This document shows positions 1 through 8,285 of a stretch of 64,000 bases of DNA, piece by piece (the first letter of the stretch is position 1; each line of letters opens with the position of its first letter). This DNA is from Chitinophagaceae bacterium UBA1931 (GTDB taxonomy: Bacteria; Bacteroidota; Bacteroidia; Chitinophagales; Chitinophagaceae): assembly GCA_002337125.1 (NCBI GenBank), contig DDFJ01000002.1, positions 124,001-188,000 of the forward strand, in the 5' to 3' direction. The notes below the pieces were generated by a model, which was given only the letters and a program-made list of their open reading frames with translations, was not told the origin of the DNA and searched no databases. Both the position numbers and the translations under genes were made by a program.

Positions 1-17
1 GTAAATGAATAAAAACT

Positions 18-623
18 ATGGCACGTTACACTGGTCCTAAGACCAAAATCTCCCGTATTTTCGGTGAACCCATCCTGGGAAATGGAAAGTGGTTGGGCAA
101 AAACAGCAACCCTCCCGGACAACATGGTGCAACACGTAAACGTAAAACTTTAGGTGAATACGCTTTACAGTTGCGTGAAAAGCAAAAAGCTAAATACACT
201 TACGGTGTATTAGAGAAGCAATTCCGTAAAACATTTGAAGAAGCTGCACGCTTAAAAGGTGTTACTGGTGAAAACCTGATCCGCCTTCTTGAAGCACGTT
301 TGGATAATACCATCTATCGTTTAGGTATCGCTCCAAGCCGTCCTGCTGCACGCCAGCTTGTTAGTCACAAACACATTACTGTAAATGGTGAAGTGGTTAA
401 CGTTCCTTCATTCAGTTTAAAGCCAGGCGATGTTGTTAGCTTGAAAGATAAGAGCAAAGACAACACTGCTGTAACAAGCCAGATTAAAGGAAAGAATCCT
501 AAATTCAACTGGATTGATTACAACGAAGCTGAAGTAAAAGGTACGTTCATTGCTTATCCTGAACGTGAAAGTGTTCCTGAAAACATTAAGGAACAACTGA
601 TCGTGGAATTGTACAGCAAGTAA
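18..623 (+). CDS. rpsD: 30S ribosomal protein S4
   Basis: Small-subunit ribosomal protein that binds 16S rRNA early in 30S assembly. The 201-residue product has the usual family length. It opens with MARYTGPKTKISRIFGEP, and an S4 RNA-binding domain runs roughly from residue 91 to 155 (RLDNTIYRLGIAPSRPAARQ, HKHITVNGEVV). The gene precedes rpoA and rplQ, the standard end of the alpha operon, so the upstream neighbours just outside the window are probably rpsM and rpsK. In many bacteria S4 autoregulates this operon; no S4 target site is visible here. Confidence 0.98.
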   Translation: MARYTGPKTKISRIFGEPILGNGKWLGKNSNPPGQHGATRKRKTLGEYALQLREKQKAKYTYGVLEKQFRKTFEEAARLKGVTGENLIRLLEARLDNTIYRLGIAPSRPAARQLVSHKHITVNGEVVNVPSFSLKPGDVVSLKDKSKDNTAVTSQIKGKNPKFNWIDYNEAEVKGTFIAYPERESVPENIKEQLIVELYSK

Positions 624-657
624 TAGCTGAGAGCTGTTAGCGATTAGCTGATAGCAG

Positions 658-706
658 AACAGAATTACTGCACGTACAAGTGTGCGACGCAACCGCAGCT
701 TAATCA
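658..706 (+). repeat. Intergenic repeat element, short copy 1
   Basis: Spacer between rpsD and rpoA. It starts with AACAGAATTAC, continues ACGTACAAGTGTGCGACGC and ends CAACCGCAGCTTAAT. Aligned by eye, it closely matches 27556-27607 in sequence and length, and its two ends match a longer element at 61063-61184. The stretch before it (about 622-655) is a low-complexity run of AGCTGA/TAGC. Function is unknown. Confidence 0.55.
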
Positions 707-749
707 AGGCTGAAAAGCCGATTTCAAAATGTAAACAAGAAACTTCAAT

Positions 750-1748
750 ATGGCTATTTTGAATTTCGTAAAACCCGACAAGATTGTTCTTCAGAAAGCA
801 ACTGACTTTGAAGCTCAATTTGAATTCCGTCCGCTTGAACCCGGTTACGGTGTTACTATTGGTAATGCTTTACGCCGTGTATTGCTGAATTCATTAGAAG
901 GTTACGCTATTACCGGTATCAAAATCGAAGGCGCTGACCATGAATTTGCAACTGTAAAAGGTGTAAGCGAAGACGTTGTTGAAATTATTCTCAACCTGAA
1001 ACAGGTTCGCTTTAAAAAGAAAGTTGATCATGATGTTGCTACTGAAAAGATCACTTTAAGCCTGAAAAATAAAACAGAATTTACTGCTGCTAACATTGGC
1101 GAAGCAACTCAGACATTCGAAGTAATGAATCCTGAATTGCTGATCTGCACAATGGACCCAAGTGCAAAACTTGATATTGAAATCAACATTGCTAAGGGCC
1201 GTGGTTATGTACCTTCTGATGATAATAAACCAAAGGATGCTCCATTTGGTTACATTGCTACTGATGCTATTTTTACTCCCATCAAAAACGTTAAGTATTC
1301 CATCGAAAATACCCGTGTGGAACAACGTACAGACTTTGAAAAGCTGGTGATGGAAGTGGTTACAGATGGCACCATTCATCCTGAAGAAGCAGTAAAACAG
1401 GCAAGCCGTATCTTAATTCAGCACCTGATGATCATCACTGACGAAAACATCACTTTCGACAATAAAGAAGAGAAGAAAGAAGATGTGGTTGATGAACAAA
1501 TGCTGCAGTTACGTAAGGTGTTGAAGACTCCATTGGAAGATCTCGATCTTTCAGTACGTGCCTTCAACTGTTTGAAAGCTGCTAAGATCAATTCATTAAG
1601 CGAACTCGTTCAGTACGAACAGGAAGACCTGATGAAATTCCGCAACTTCGGTCAGAAATCACTGGCTGAAATTGAGCAGGTGTTAGGCGAAAGAGGCTTA
1701 CACTTTGGAATGGATCTGCACAAAATGGGATTAGATAATATCGATTAA
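750..1748 (+). CDS. rpoA: DNA-directed RNA polymerase subunit alpha
   Basis: Alpha subunit, which dimerises to nucleate core RNA polymerase assembly and contacts activators and upstream promoter DNA through its C-terminal domain. At 332 residues it has normal length. The N-terminal assembly domain carries EPGYGVTIGNALRRVLLNS near residues 30-48. The C-terminal domain (about 260-325) carries LSVRAFNCLKAAKINSLSEL and a helix-hairpin-helix-like FRNFGQKSLAEI. A charged linker (KEEKKEDVVDEQ) joins them. It lies between rpsD and rplQ as in most bacteria. Confidence 0.98.
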   Translation: MAILNFVKPDKIVLQKATDFEAQFEFRPLEPGYGVTIGNALRRVLLNSLEGYAITGIKIEGADHEFATVKGVSEDVVEIILNLKQVRFKKKVDHDVATEKITLSLKNKTEFTAANIGEATQTFEVMNPELLICTMDPSAKLDIEINIAKGRGYVPSDDNKPKDAPFGYIATDAIFTPIKNVKYSIENTRVEQRTDFEKLVMEVVTDGTIHPEEAVKQASRILIQHLMIITDENITFDNKEEKKEDVVDEQMLQLRKVLKTPLEDLDLSVRAFNCLKAAKINSLSELVQYEQEDLMKFRNFGQKSLAEIEQVLGERGLHFGMDLHKMGLDNID

Positions 1749-1844
1749 TATTTTTAGTCAGTAGCAAGCAATTGCAGCTGACTTTTCTTTTAAACATAAT
1801 CTTGTAATTCCTGACACGGTACAAGATTCTAAATTTTAAACGTC

Positions 1845-2342
1845 ATGCGTCACGGAGACAAAATCAAAAATCTGGGCCGTACTGCTTCTCACAGAAAAGC
1901 ATTACTGACCAATCTCGCAATTGAACTGATTCAGCACAAGCGTATTGTTACAACCTTAACAAAGGCAAAATCTTTACGTACCTGGATTGAACCATTAATT
2001 ACGAAGGCAAAAGACAACTCTACTCACAGCCGTCGTGTTGTGTTCAGCTATTTACAAAACAAAGAAGCTGTTGCTGAATTGTTTGGTGCAGTTGCTGAAA
2101 AAGTTGCAGGTCGCCCTGGTGGTTATACCCGCATCCTGAAGTTGGGAATTCGTGTAGGTGATAATGCAGAAAAAGCAATGATTGAACTGGTTGATTTCAA
2201 CGAAATCTACGGTAAAGGAAAAGGCGAAGCTGCTGCTCCTGCTAAGAAAACCCGTCGTGCCGGTGGTGCGAAGAAAAAGGCTGAAGCAAAAGCTGAAGCT
2301 CCTGCTGCAGAAGAATCAACTGAAGCAAAATCAGAAGAATAA
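1845..2342 (+). CDS. rplQ: 50S ribosomal protein L17
   Basis: Large-subunit ribosomal protein near the exit tunnel. The first ~120 residues are the conserved L17 core (MRHGDKIKNLGRTASHRKAL, AGRPGGYTRILKLGIRVGDNA). The last ~45 residues are a low-complexity Ala/Lys/Glu tail, making the protein 165 residues against about 120-130 for a minimal L17. Such tails are common in Bacteroidota ribosomal proteins. It is the last gene of the ribosomal operon and is followed by a hairpin terminator. Confidence 0.97.
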   Translation: MRHGDKIKNLGRTASHRKALLTNLAIELIQHKRIVTTLTKAKSLRTWIEPLITKAKDNSTHSRRVVFSYLQNKEAVAELFGAVAEKVAGRPGGYTRILKLGIRVGDNAEKAMIELVDFNEIYGKGKGEAAAPAKKTRRAGGAKKKAEAKAEAPAAEESTEAKSEE

Positions 2343-2368
2343 ATTCAATGTTGAAAAAAATATGATTC

Positions 2369-2401
2369 AGAGGCAGGCCATTTGGTTCTGCCTCTTTTAT
2401 T
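2369..2401 (+). terminator. Terminator of the rpsD-rpoA-rplQ operon
   Basis: Perfect 8-bp stem AGAGGCAG / CTGCCTCT with an 11-nt loop, followed by TTTATTTT. It sits 27 bp after rplQ. The T-rich tail also resembles a -7 region for carA, so the two signals are closely packed. Confidence 0.75.
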
Positions 2402-2413
2402 TTGCAAATTAAT

Positions 2414-3535
2414 ATGACACAACCACACATGCCCACAGGAAGTCAGACAGCCATATTAATGCTGGAAGACGGAAATGTTTTTTACGGAAAAGCTTTTGGT
2501 AAAATTGGTACCACTACCGGTGAAATTTGTTTTAACACAGGTATGACGGGTTACCAGGAAGTATTTACTGATCCAAGCTATACCGGCCAGATCATCATCA
2601 TGAACAATGTGCATATTGGAAACTATGGCACATTTGCAAAAGATGTAGAAAGTACAACTGTAAAAATTAAAGGATTGATTGGACGTAACCTGGAAGATCG
2701 TTTTTCAAGGTACATTGCCGATCATTCATTGCAGGAGTATTTGGTAGCACAGAATATTGTTGCCATTGAAAATGTTGATACAAGAGCTTTGGTTGCTCAT
2801 GTGCGTACTAAAGGTGCCATGAACTGCATTATTTCGTCTGAAATACTGGATGAAGCAAAGCTGAAAGAAGAACTGGCAAAAGTGCCTTCAATGGAAGGAT
2901 TGGAGCTGGCAAGTACTGTAAGCACAAAAGAAGCATTTACAATGGGCGATGAAAGTTCACCCATCAGAATTGCAGTAATGGATTTTGGTACAAAACTCAA
3001 CATTCTGCAGTGCATGGTTGATCGTGGTGCTTACTTGAAAGTATTCCCAGCCAAAACAAAGATTGAAGAGCTGAAAGCATTTAATCCTGCTGGTTATTTT
3101 ATTTCAAATGGCCCCGGCGATCCTGCAAGTATGGATTATGCCATTGAAACTGTAAAGGCAATTGTGAATGAGAAGAAACCAACTTTCGGAATATGTTTGG
3201 GTCACCAGTTACTTGCCCTGGCAAATGGAATACCAACATTTAAAATGCATCATGGCCACAGGGGATTAAATCACCCGGTTAAAAATCTTTCAACAGGATT
3301 GTGCGAAGTAACAACGCAAAACCACGGCTTTGCAGTTGACGCAACAGCAGTACTCAATGCAGCAAATGTTGAAGTAACACATGTAAACCTGAATGATGAA
3401 TCAATCGAAGGAATTAAACTGAAAGATCGTCCTGCATTTTCGGTGCAGTATCATCCGGAAGCAACTCCTGGTCCGCACGACAGTCGTTACCTCTTTGATG
3501 ACTTTGTTAATATGATCAAAAGCACATTGAATTAA
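2414..3535 (+). CDS. carA: Carbamoyl-phosphate synthase small (glutaminase) subunit
   Basis: Hydrolyses glutamine and passes ammonia to CarB for carbamoyl phosphate synthesis, feeding pyrimidine and arginine pathways. The N-terminal CPSase small-chain domain (LEDGNVFYGKAFG, GMTGYQEVFTDPSYTGQI) is followed by a class I glutamine amidotransferase domain. The triad is Cys261 in FGICLGHQ, His347 and Glu349 in QYHPEATPGPHDS. The reading frame is open from a TTG at 2402, but the ATG at 2414 gives the conserved start. The carB partner is not in the window. Confidence 0.95.
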   Translation: MTQPHMPTGSQTAILMLEDGNVFYGKAFGKIGTTTGEICFNTGMTGYQEVFTDPSYTGQIIIMNNVHIGNYGTFAKDVESTTVKIKGLIGRNLEDRFSRYIADHSLQEYLVAQNIVAIENVDTRALVAHVRTKGAMNCIISSEILDEAKLKEELAKVPSMEGLELASTVSTKEAFTMGDESSPIRIAVMDFGTKLNILQCMVDRGAYLKVFPAKTKIEELKAFNPAGYFISNGPGDPASMDYAIETVKAIVNEKKPTFGICLGHQLLALANGIPTFKMHHGHRGLNHPVKNLSTGLCEVTTQNHGFAVDATAVLNAANVEVTHVNLNDESIEGIKLKDRPAFSVQYHPEATPGPHDSRYLFDDFVNMIKSTLN

Positions 3536-3555
3536 GTTGTGCAACTAATATAACA

Positions 3556-3587
3556 AACGCCGCCGCATAAAACGCAGGCGGCGTTTT
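3556..3587 (+). terminator. Rho-independent terminator after carA
   Basis: Perfect GC-rich 9-bp stem AACGCCGCC / GGCGGCGTT with a 12-nt loop, followed by TTCGTTTT. It separates carA from aroQ. Confidence 0.85.
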
Positions 3588-3613
3588 CGTTTTCCCTTTC
3601 TTATATTTACGTT

Positions 3614-4033
3614 ATGAAGAAAATTGCCATCATTAACGGGCCCAATTTAAACCTGCTTGGAAAACGGGAGCCGGGTATTTACGGCACCCAGTCGTTTGAA
3701 GAATTCCTGGTTGAACTGAAAGCAAAGTTCCCTGAAGTGGAGTTTCATTATTACCAGAGTAATGTGGAAGGCGAACTGATTAATGAATTGCAGCGTGTTG
3801 GTTTCAGTTATGATGGAATTATTATGAACCCCGGGGGATACACACATACATCTGTTGCCATTGGCGATGCAATAGCTTCAATAAAAACACCTGTGGTGGA
3901 AGTGCATATCTCCAATGTACATGCACGGGAAGAATTCCGTCACTTATCGCATGTAAGTGCAAAAGCAGCTGGCAGTATTATTGGTTTGGGGTTGAAGGGG
4001 TATGAGTTGGCAGTATCTTTTCTGATTTCCTGA
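3614..4033 (+). CDS. aroQ: 3-dehydroquinate dehydratase, type II
   Basis: Third step of the shikimate pathway, dehydrating 3-dehydroquinate to 3-dehydroshikimate. The 139-residue length fits the type II dodecameric family. Visible motifs are NGPNLNLLGKREPGIYG near the N terminus (with the catalytic Tyr), NPGGYTHTSVAIGDAI, and VHISNVHAREEFRHLS, which carries the catalytic His region. The last 56 bp overlap the end of the convergent gene on the opposite strand, which is unusual for such a compact enzyme. Confidence 0.96.
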   Translation: MKKIAIINGPNLNLLGKREPGIYGTQSFEEFLVELKAKFPEVEFHYYQSNVEGELINELQRVGFSYDGIIMNPGGYTHTSVAIGDAIASIKTPVVEVHISNVHAREEFRHLSHVSAKAAGSIIGLGLKGYELAVSFLIS

Positions 4034-5582
4034 TTGTTTCTTTTTGTGTTGTAACAAGAATGCTGCTGTCCTTTAGTAAAGGAAGATTCCCTTTAAAATA
4101 TTTATTGATTACAATTCTGAAGCTGTTAACAGGTGTAATGGAATCGTATAGCAAATCGTATTTCAGATCGGGGAAATAAAATGAATTGAAATTCTGAAAT
4201 GTGTAGCCGGCTTTATTTCCTTTTTCAGTTCTGTAACCATGATCGCCTTCAACGATAATGATGGTATTTTTTTTATTGTGTAACTGAATATAAGTAACCA
4301 GCTCCTCAATTGTTTTTCTTGCAAACACCAGGTGTTCATAATAAGCATCATCGCTTGTTTTGGTATTTTCTTTCAGCATTTGCTCTGCTGGTTTTATGTT
4401 CCCGGTACTATCGAAAACATATGGCTCATGAGGAACCATGAAGTGACCGTAAACAAATTTTGGTTTTCCTTCAAGGCTGCAGGTTTGTTTAATCAGATAC
4501 TTTGTTGTATCGAAATAATCTTTTTTCTCCTTACCTCTTTCGGTAATAGAAATAATTTGTTGCTTACGGATGAATTCAGTATTTATTTTCAGGTAATTCC
4601 AGAAAATATCCCTGTAAATCCTTCCAGGTAAGGTTTTGAATGAGTAGTGATAGGCTTTCAGGTAATTAAAATAAGTTTTGCCAGGCCATTCTTTATTTCC
4701 AAATGAAATTTGCTGAAAGGAGTGAGTTTGATAACCTTCCTTTTTCAGAATTTGAATCAACGAATTATCAAGTATAGATGAAGAGCCCCAGAAATAAACT
4801 TTGGGATCATTCATAACCGGAGCTATCCATGATGGAAGGTAATCCATATTCAATGTTGTACTTACGGAATGGATTGTCCAGTTGTAATTTGAGTGTGCAT
4901 TTGCTGCTACATAAAAACCTTTTCCTTGTAAAAAAGTATCGAGCTGACTGTTGTCTTTGTTTAAACCATTTTGAATACTTTTTGTTGATCCCATTGCATC
5001 AAACACAAGAAAATATATATCAGGTTTTGAAGAGTCTGGGACAGATACAGATGGTTGATATTCATTAAGTGCATTAAAGCGAAAATCAATTAAGTTGTGA
5101 ACACTTTTGTCAAGACGATAACGCTTGACACTGTTTGGAATTTCTGAAAGCAGCAGAATAATAAATAACAAGTTCAGGAAATTAAAAAGCTCCCTGAAAT
5201 TACTCCTGCTTTTTTTTATGTAAATAAGTAAAATAATAAGTATGATCAAAACAGCAGACAATTGAAAACTATACTTATTGAAGAAAGAAGGAAGTACACT
5301 GCTTTTTATCACATCCTGTAAATAACCAAAAACAAGAAATAACAGTGTAACAAAAAAAGTAAAGACTGATGATTTTGTTTTGTTTCGAAAAATTAAAATA
5401 CTGATAAGATAAATAAAAGCTACTGCAAGAAGCAGGAGGAAAAGGTTTGTTAATATGAAACCAGCGGATAAAAAACCAAACAACTCATTATAACCACTGT
5501 AAATAAAGAACAATGGTAATAAAAGTAAAAAAAATGCATTCTCTCTTAACCCTCTATTGATTTTTTGGAAAAAAACTTTCAT
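3978..5582 (-). CDS. Membrane-anchored sulfatase / LTA-synthase-like phosphotransferase
   Basis: A 534-residue protein with about five N-terminal transmembrane helices (residues ~15-150) and an alkaline-phosphatase-superfamily domain after ~185 that should face the periplasm. Likely metal-site and nucleophile residues are Asp195 (IYFLVFDAMG) and Thr236 in SNYNWTIHSVSTTLNMDYL, with VPHEPYVF and a late EGDHGYR also present. This fits enzymes that move phosphoalcohol groups onto surface glycans or lipids, or hydrolyse sulfate or phosphate esters; the substrate cannot be read here. It is last in a minus-strand cluster after a methyltransferase and a 57-residue membrane protein. Its 3' end overlaps aroQ by 56 bp. 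Confidence 0.8.
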   Translation of the reverse strand: MKVFFQKINRGLRENAFFLLLLPLFFIYSGYNELFGFLSAGFILTNLFLLLLAVAFIYLISILIFRNKTKSSVFTFFVTLLFLVFGYLQDVIKSSVLPSFFNKYSFQLSAVLIILIILLIYIKKSRSNFRELFNFLNLLFIILLLSEIPNSVKRYRLDKSVHNLIDFRFNALNEYQPSVSVPDSSKPDIYFLVFDAMGSTKSIQNGLNKDNSQLDTFLQGKGFYVAANAHSNYNWTIHSVSTTLNMDYLPSWIAPVMNDPKVYFWGSSSILDNSLIQILKKEGYQTHSFQQISFGNKEWPGKTYFNYLKAYHYSFKTLPGRIYRDIFWNYLKINTEFIRKQQIISITERGKEKKDYFDTTKYLIKQTCSLEGKPKFVYGHFMVPHEPYVFDSTGNIKPAEQMLKENTKTSDDAYYEHLVFARKTIEELVTYIQLHNKKNTIIIVEGDHGYRTEKGNKAGYTFQNFNSFYFPDLKYDLLYDSITPVNSFRIVINKYFKGNLPLLKDSSILVTTQKETIRKSEKILPTHTPSTPNQ

Positions 5583-5618
5583 CAGTAATTAAAGATGTTT
5601 GTATATAAAAACGATCAG

Positions 5619-6992
5619 TTAATTATTTTTTTTAAAAAAATACAAAATCCTTTGTGAACCGGCAACAGGTGATTTTTGTGCAAGGTTAAACAAAGTGCTG
5701 AATGCTTTTTCAAAATTATCTTCACTATAGTCATGAAAAATATCTTTTCTCCACTTCAGCATTCCCTCCACCTTTGGATCGGTCTTAGGCACAAATTCTA
5801 TTATTAACTGATCACTTACTGAAACAAAAAAATCAGCCAGTTGAACGAATGAAATGTTTTTTGCAATAGCAAGATGATGAACCAATGCGAGTGCAAGGCA
5901 AACATCAAACTTTTTTCTGCAGAATAATGCAGGTCTTTCTTTATTCATCCAACCCATTGCCGGACTTGGGTAAGTAAGATCAGCAACAACGGGTACAATA
6001 TTCTTTATTTTCTGTTCTTTGATTGATTTGTAAAGCGAATTGATACAATCACTATCAAAATCGGCTGATACAACAAACGCATCTTTTTTGCAGAGTAATG
6101 AAAACTCACCTTCATTGGCTCCTAAATCAATGACTGAATTATAACTAAGCGATGAGAGTAACGATGAAACAGTTTTCTTTTTTTCATTAAGATAGGATTC
6201 GCTTAAAATAGTTTCGTCGTAATAATTATTCCAAACAGTTTTCCTGGCAGGGAGTTTAAGACCTTGAATAAGATCATGCAAACTCTGCAGAATCTGCTCA
6301 ATATTTTTTTGTGTTACTTTTCTTTTGGTTGTGCTTTCTTTTGCTGGCTTGCAGGAAAGTTTTGCATGCAGATGTACATGCAGGTAAACTGTTGGGCTGA
6401 GTTTTGTTTTGAACGGAAGTAATTGTGCCGCTACTGTTGAAGGAACACCATCAGGATACGAAAGCATCAGCTTATGTACTTCCATTCCTGTATGTGCAGC
6501 AATGAGCAATGGGTTTAAGAAGCATTCGCAAAATTGCCGGTAAGCAATCCATTGTTCTCCTTCTTTATACTGTTCAAATGAAAGCGTATCTACCAACTTT
6601 GCACTGCCATCAGTGAACTGAATATTTGTATGCGTGGCATCTTTTAATATCATGCCTTTCTGCAGCGAATGTTTACAAACAGAAAGCGTTGCTAATGCAG
6701 CATCTTTCAATTGTTCAAAACTCCATTCCCATGCATAGGAAAAGAACGGAATTTGTTGCGGCAGCAAGGTTTTATACCAATCGTTTCTGCCTGTATGATT
6801 TTCGTTTAATTCAGTAAACGGAAGAAGTAATTTCTGTTTGGTTAATTGATCAGCCAGGCCTGAATTGATCAGCAAATCATAATCAGCCTGGTATGCAGTT
6901 GATACAAACCTGTACACCAAACCATCTTTCTCATAAATAAAACCAGATGGATCTCTGAAAGAAGCAGGGTGATGATTAATCAGCTGACTCAT
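5619..6992 (-). CDS. Class I SAM-dependent methyltransferase, NoeA-like
   Basis: A 457-residue two-part protein. The first ~200 residues resemble the N-terminal region of nodulation-protein NoeA-like methyltransferases, with LKDATHTNIQF, DTLSFEQY and YRQFCECFLNPL in order. The C-terminal half has a Rossmann methyltransferase fold with the SAM-binding loop VIDLGANEGEFSLL near residue 290 and an acidic strand-2 motif VVSADFDSD. No signal peptide is seen, so it should be cytoplasmic. It begins inside the end of the small membrane-protein gene (17-bp overlap) and lies 36 bp before the sulfatase-like gene. The acceptor is unknown; a cell-surface precursor is an inference from the neighbours. Confidence 0.78.
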   Translation of the reverse strand: MSQLINHHPASFRDPSGFIYEKDGLVYRFVSTAYQADYDLLINSGLADQLTKQKLLLPFTELNENHTGRNDWYKTLLPQQIPFFSYAWEWSFEQLKDAALATLSVCKHSLQKGMILKDATHTNIQFTDGSAKLVDTLSFEQYKEGEQWIAYRQFCECFLNPLLIAAHTGMEVHKLMLSYPDGVPSTVAAQLLPFKTKLSPTVYLHVHLHAKLSCKPAKESTTKRKVTQKNIEQILQSLHDLIQGLKLPARKTVWNNYYDETILSESYLNEKKKTVSSLLSSLSYNSVIDLGANEGEFSLLCKKDAFVVSADFDSDCINSLYKSIKEQKIKNIVPVVADLTYPSPAMGWMNKERPALFCRKKFDVCLALALVHHLAIAKNISFVQLADFFVSVSDQLIIEFVPKTDPKVEGMLKWRKDIFHDYSEDNFEKAFSTLFNLAQKSPVAGSQRILYFFKKNN

Positions 6993-7149
6993 TCTTTTCT
7001 TCTTCAGTTTTAGGTGGAGTTTTTACAAAGAAACTTTTAATCCAGTTCCATCCGCTTTTGAAATAAAAAATCACACCCAGCACTCCTGCAATAATTACCT
7101 GTATCAGGTAACTGCCACTTCCCGGATCAAGATATAAGAGATGCATCAT
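6976..7149 (-). CDS. 57-residue single-pass membrane protein (YLDPGSGSY type)
   Basis: A small gene easy to miss. It opens MMHLLYLDPGSGSYLIQV, has one hydrophobic helix (about residues 14-30, IIAGVLGVIFYF), a short KSGWNWIKSFF segment and a charged tail. Its ATG shares four bases with the stop of the upstream peptidase gene (ATGA overlap), and its end overlaps the methyltransferase start by 17 bp, so the three are probably translated together. I recall short proteins with a similar YLDPGSGS start near surface-glycan and methyltransferase genes, but no function is known to me. Confidence 0.82.
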   Translation of the reverse strand: MMHLLYLDPGSGSYLIQVIIAGVLGVIFYFKSGWNWIKSFFVKTPPKTEEEKNESAD

Positions 7150-8261
7150 AAATATCTAAGGTTGGTTTTTGGAGTTAATGCCAGCAGTGATTCGTATATC
7201 AGGTGAATGGTATTTTCAATATCATCTTTGTGCAGCATTTCAACTGTTGTGTGCATGTAGCGCAAAGGAATACTGATAAGAACAGAAGGGCATCCGTCGT
7301 TTGCATAAGCAAATGAATCTGTATCTGTACCAGTGCTGCGGCTTAACGAACGCCATTGCACAGGAATCTTTTTCTTTTCTGCCACATCAGTAACAAAGTC
7401 CAGCAGTTTATTGTGGATGGCAGGTGCTGTTGCTAAAGATGGTCCTTTGCCACATGCAATTTCACCTTCAATAATTTTACTGATTAAAGGTGTTGTGGTA
7501 TCATGCGTAACATCGGTAACAATTGCCACATCAGGTTTAATTCTTCGTGCAATCATTTCGGCACCACGTAAACCAATTTCTTCCTGCACTGCATTTACAA
7601 CATATAATGAATAGGGAAGTTTCTTTTTATTTTCTTTCAGTAAGCGGGCAACTTCTGCAATCATAAAACCACCAATGCGGTTATCAAAAGCACGGGCAAT
7701 ATAATAATCGTACGAAAGTTCATCAAAGCCTTCTTCATATGTAACTACACAACCCACTTTAATACCGAGATCTTCAACTTCTTTTTTTGTTCTTGCACCA
7801 CAATCAAGCCAGAGATTATCAACTTTTGGCTGTGGTTCTTTTGCTTCAGGATTGCTGTAACGTGTATGAATTGCAGGCCATCCGAAAACTGCTTTTACAA
7901 TTCCTTTTTTACCATGAATGAAAACACGTTTGGCAGGGGCAATCTGGTGATCAACACCTCCGTTACGTTTTAAATAAATCAAACCATCTGCTGTAATATA
8001 ATTTACAAACCAGCTGATCTCATCTGCATGCGCTTCTATCACTACCTTAAACGGCTGATCGGGATTAATAACGCCAACAGCTGTACCATACGCATCAACA
8101 AAATGTGTATCAATGTAAGGTTTCAGGTACTCGAGCCACACTTTTTGTCCGCTGGTTTCAAACCCAACAGGTGAATGTGTGTTATGATAATTTTTTAAGA
8201 AGCTGAGAGAATCTGCTGTAAGTAAGGATTTCTTTTTGGATGATTTTTTGTCTTTTGCCAT
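7146..8261 (-). CDS. M42 family metallopeptidase (glutamyl aminopeptidase / endoglucanase-like)
   Basis: Cytoplasmic dinuclear-metal aminopeptidase of 371 residues. Metal and catalytic positions are visible in order: His78 and Asp80 (EAHADE), Asp193 (ARAFDNRIGG), Glu227/Glu228 (VQEEIGLRGAE), Asp250 (IVTDVTHD) and His336 (RYMHTTVEM). The N terminus carries a short lysine-rich stretch (MAKDKKSSKKKS). It is first in the minus-strand cluster and its stop overlaps the start of the 57-residue membrane protein. Its link to the downstream surface-modification genes may be transcriptional only. Confidence 0.92.
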   Translation of the reverse strand: MAKDKKSSKKKSLLTADSLSFLKNYHNTHSPVGFETSGQKVWLEYLKPYIDTHFVDAYGTAVGVINPDQPFKVVIEAHADEISWFVNYITADGLIYLKRNGGVDHQIAPAKRVFIHGKKGIVKAVFGWPAIHTRYSNPEAKEPQPKVDNLWLDCGARTKKEVEDLGIKVGCVVTYEEGFDELSYDYYIARAFDNRIGGFMIAEVARLLKENKKKLPYSLYVVNAVQEEIGLRGAEMIARRIKPDVAIVTDVTHDTTTPLISKIIEGEIACGKGPSLATAPAIHNKLLDFVTDVAEKKKIPVQWRSLSRSTGTDTDSFAYANDGCPSVLISIPLRYMHTTVEMLHKDDIENTIHLIYESLLALTPKTNLRYL

Positions 8262-8285
8262 CGTTCATGGTTTTGGCAAATGTAC

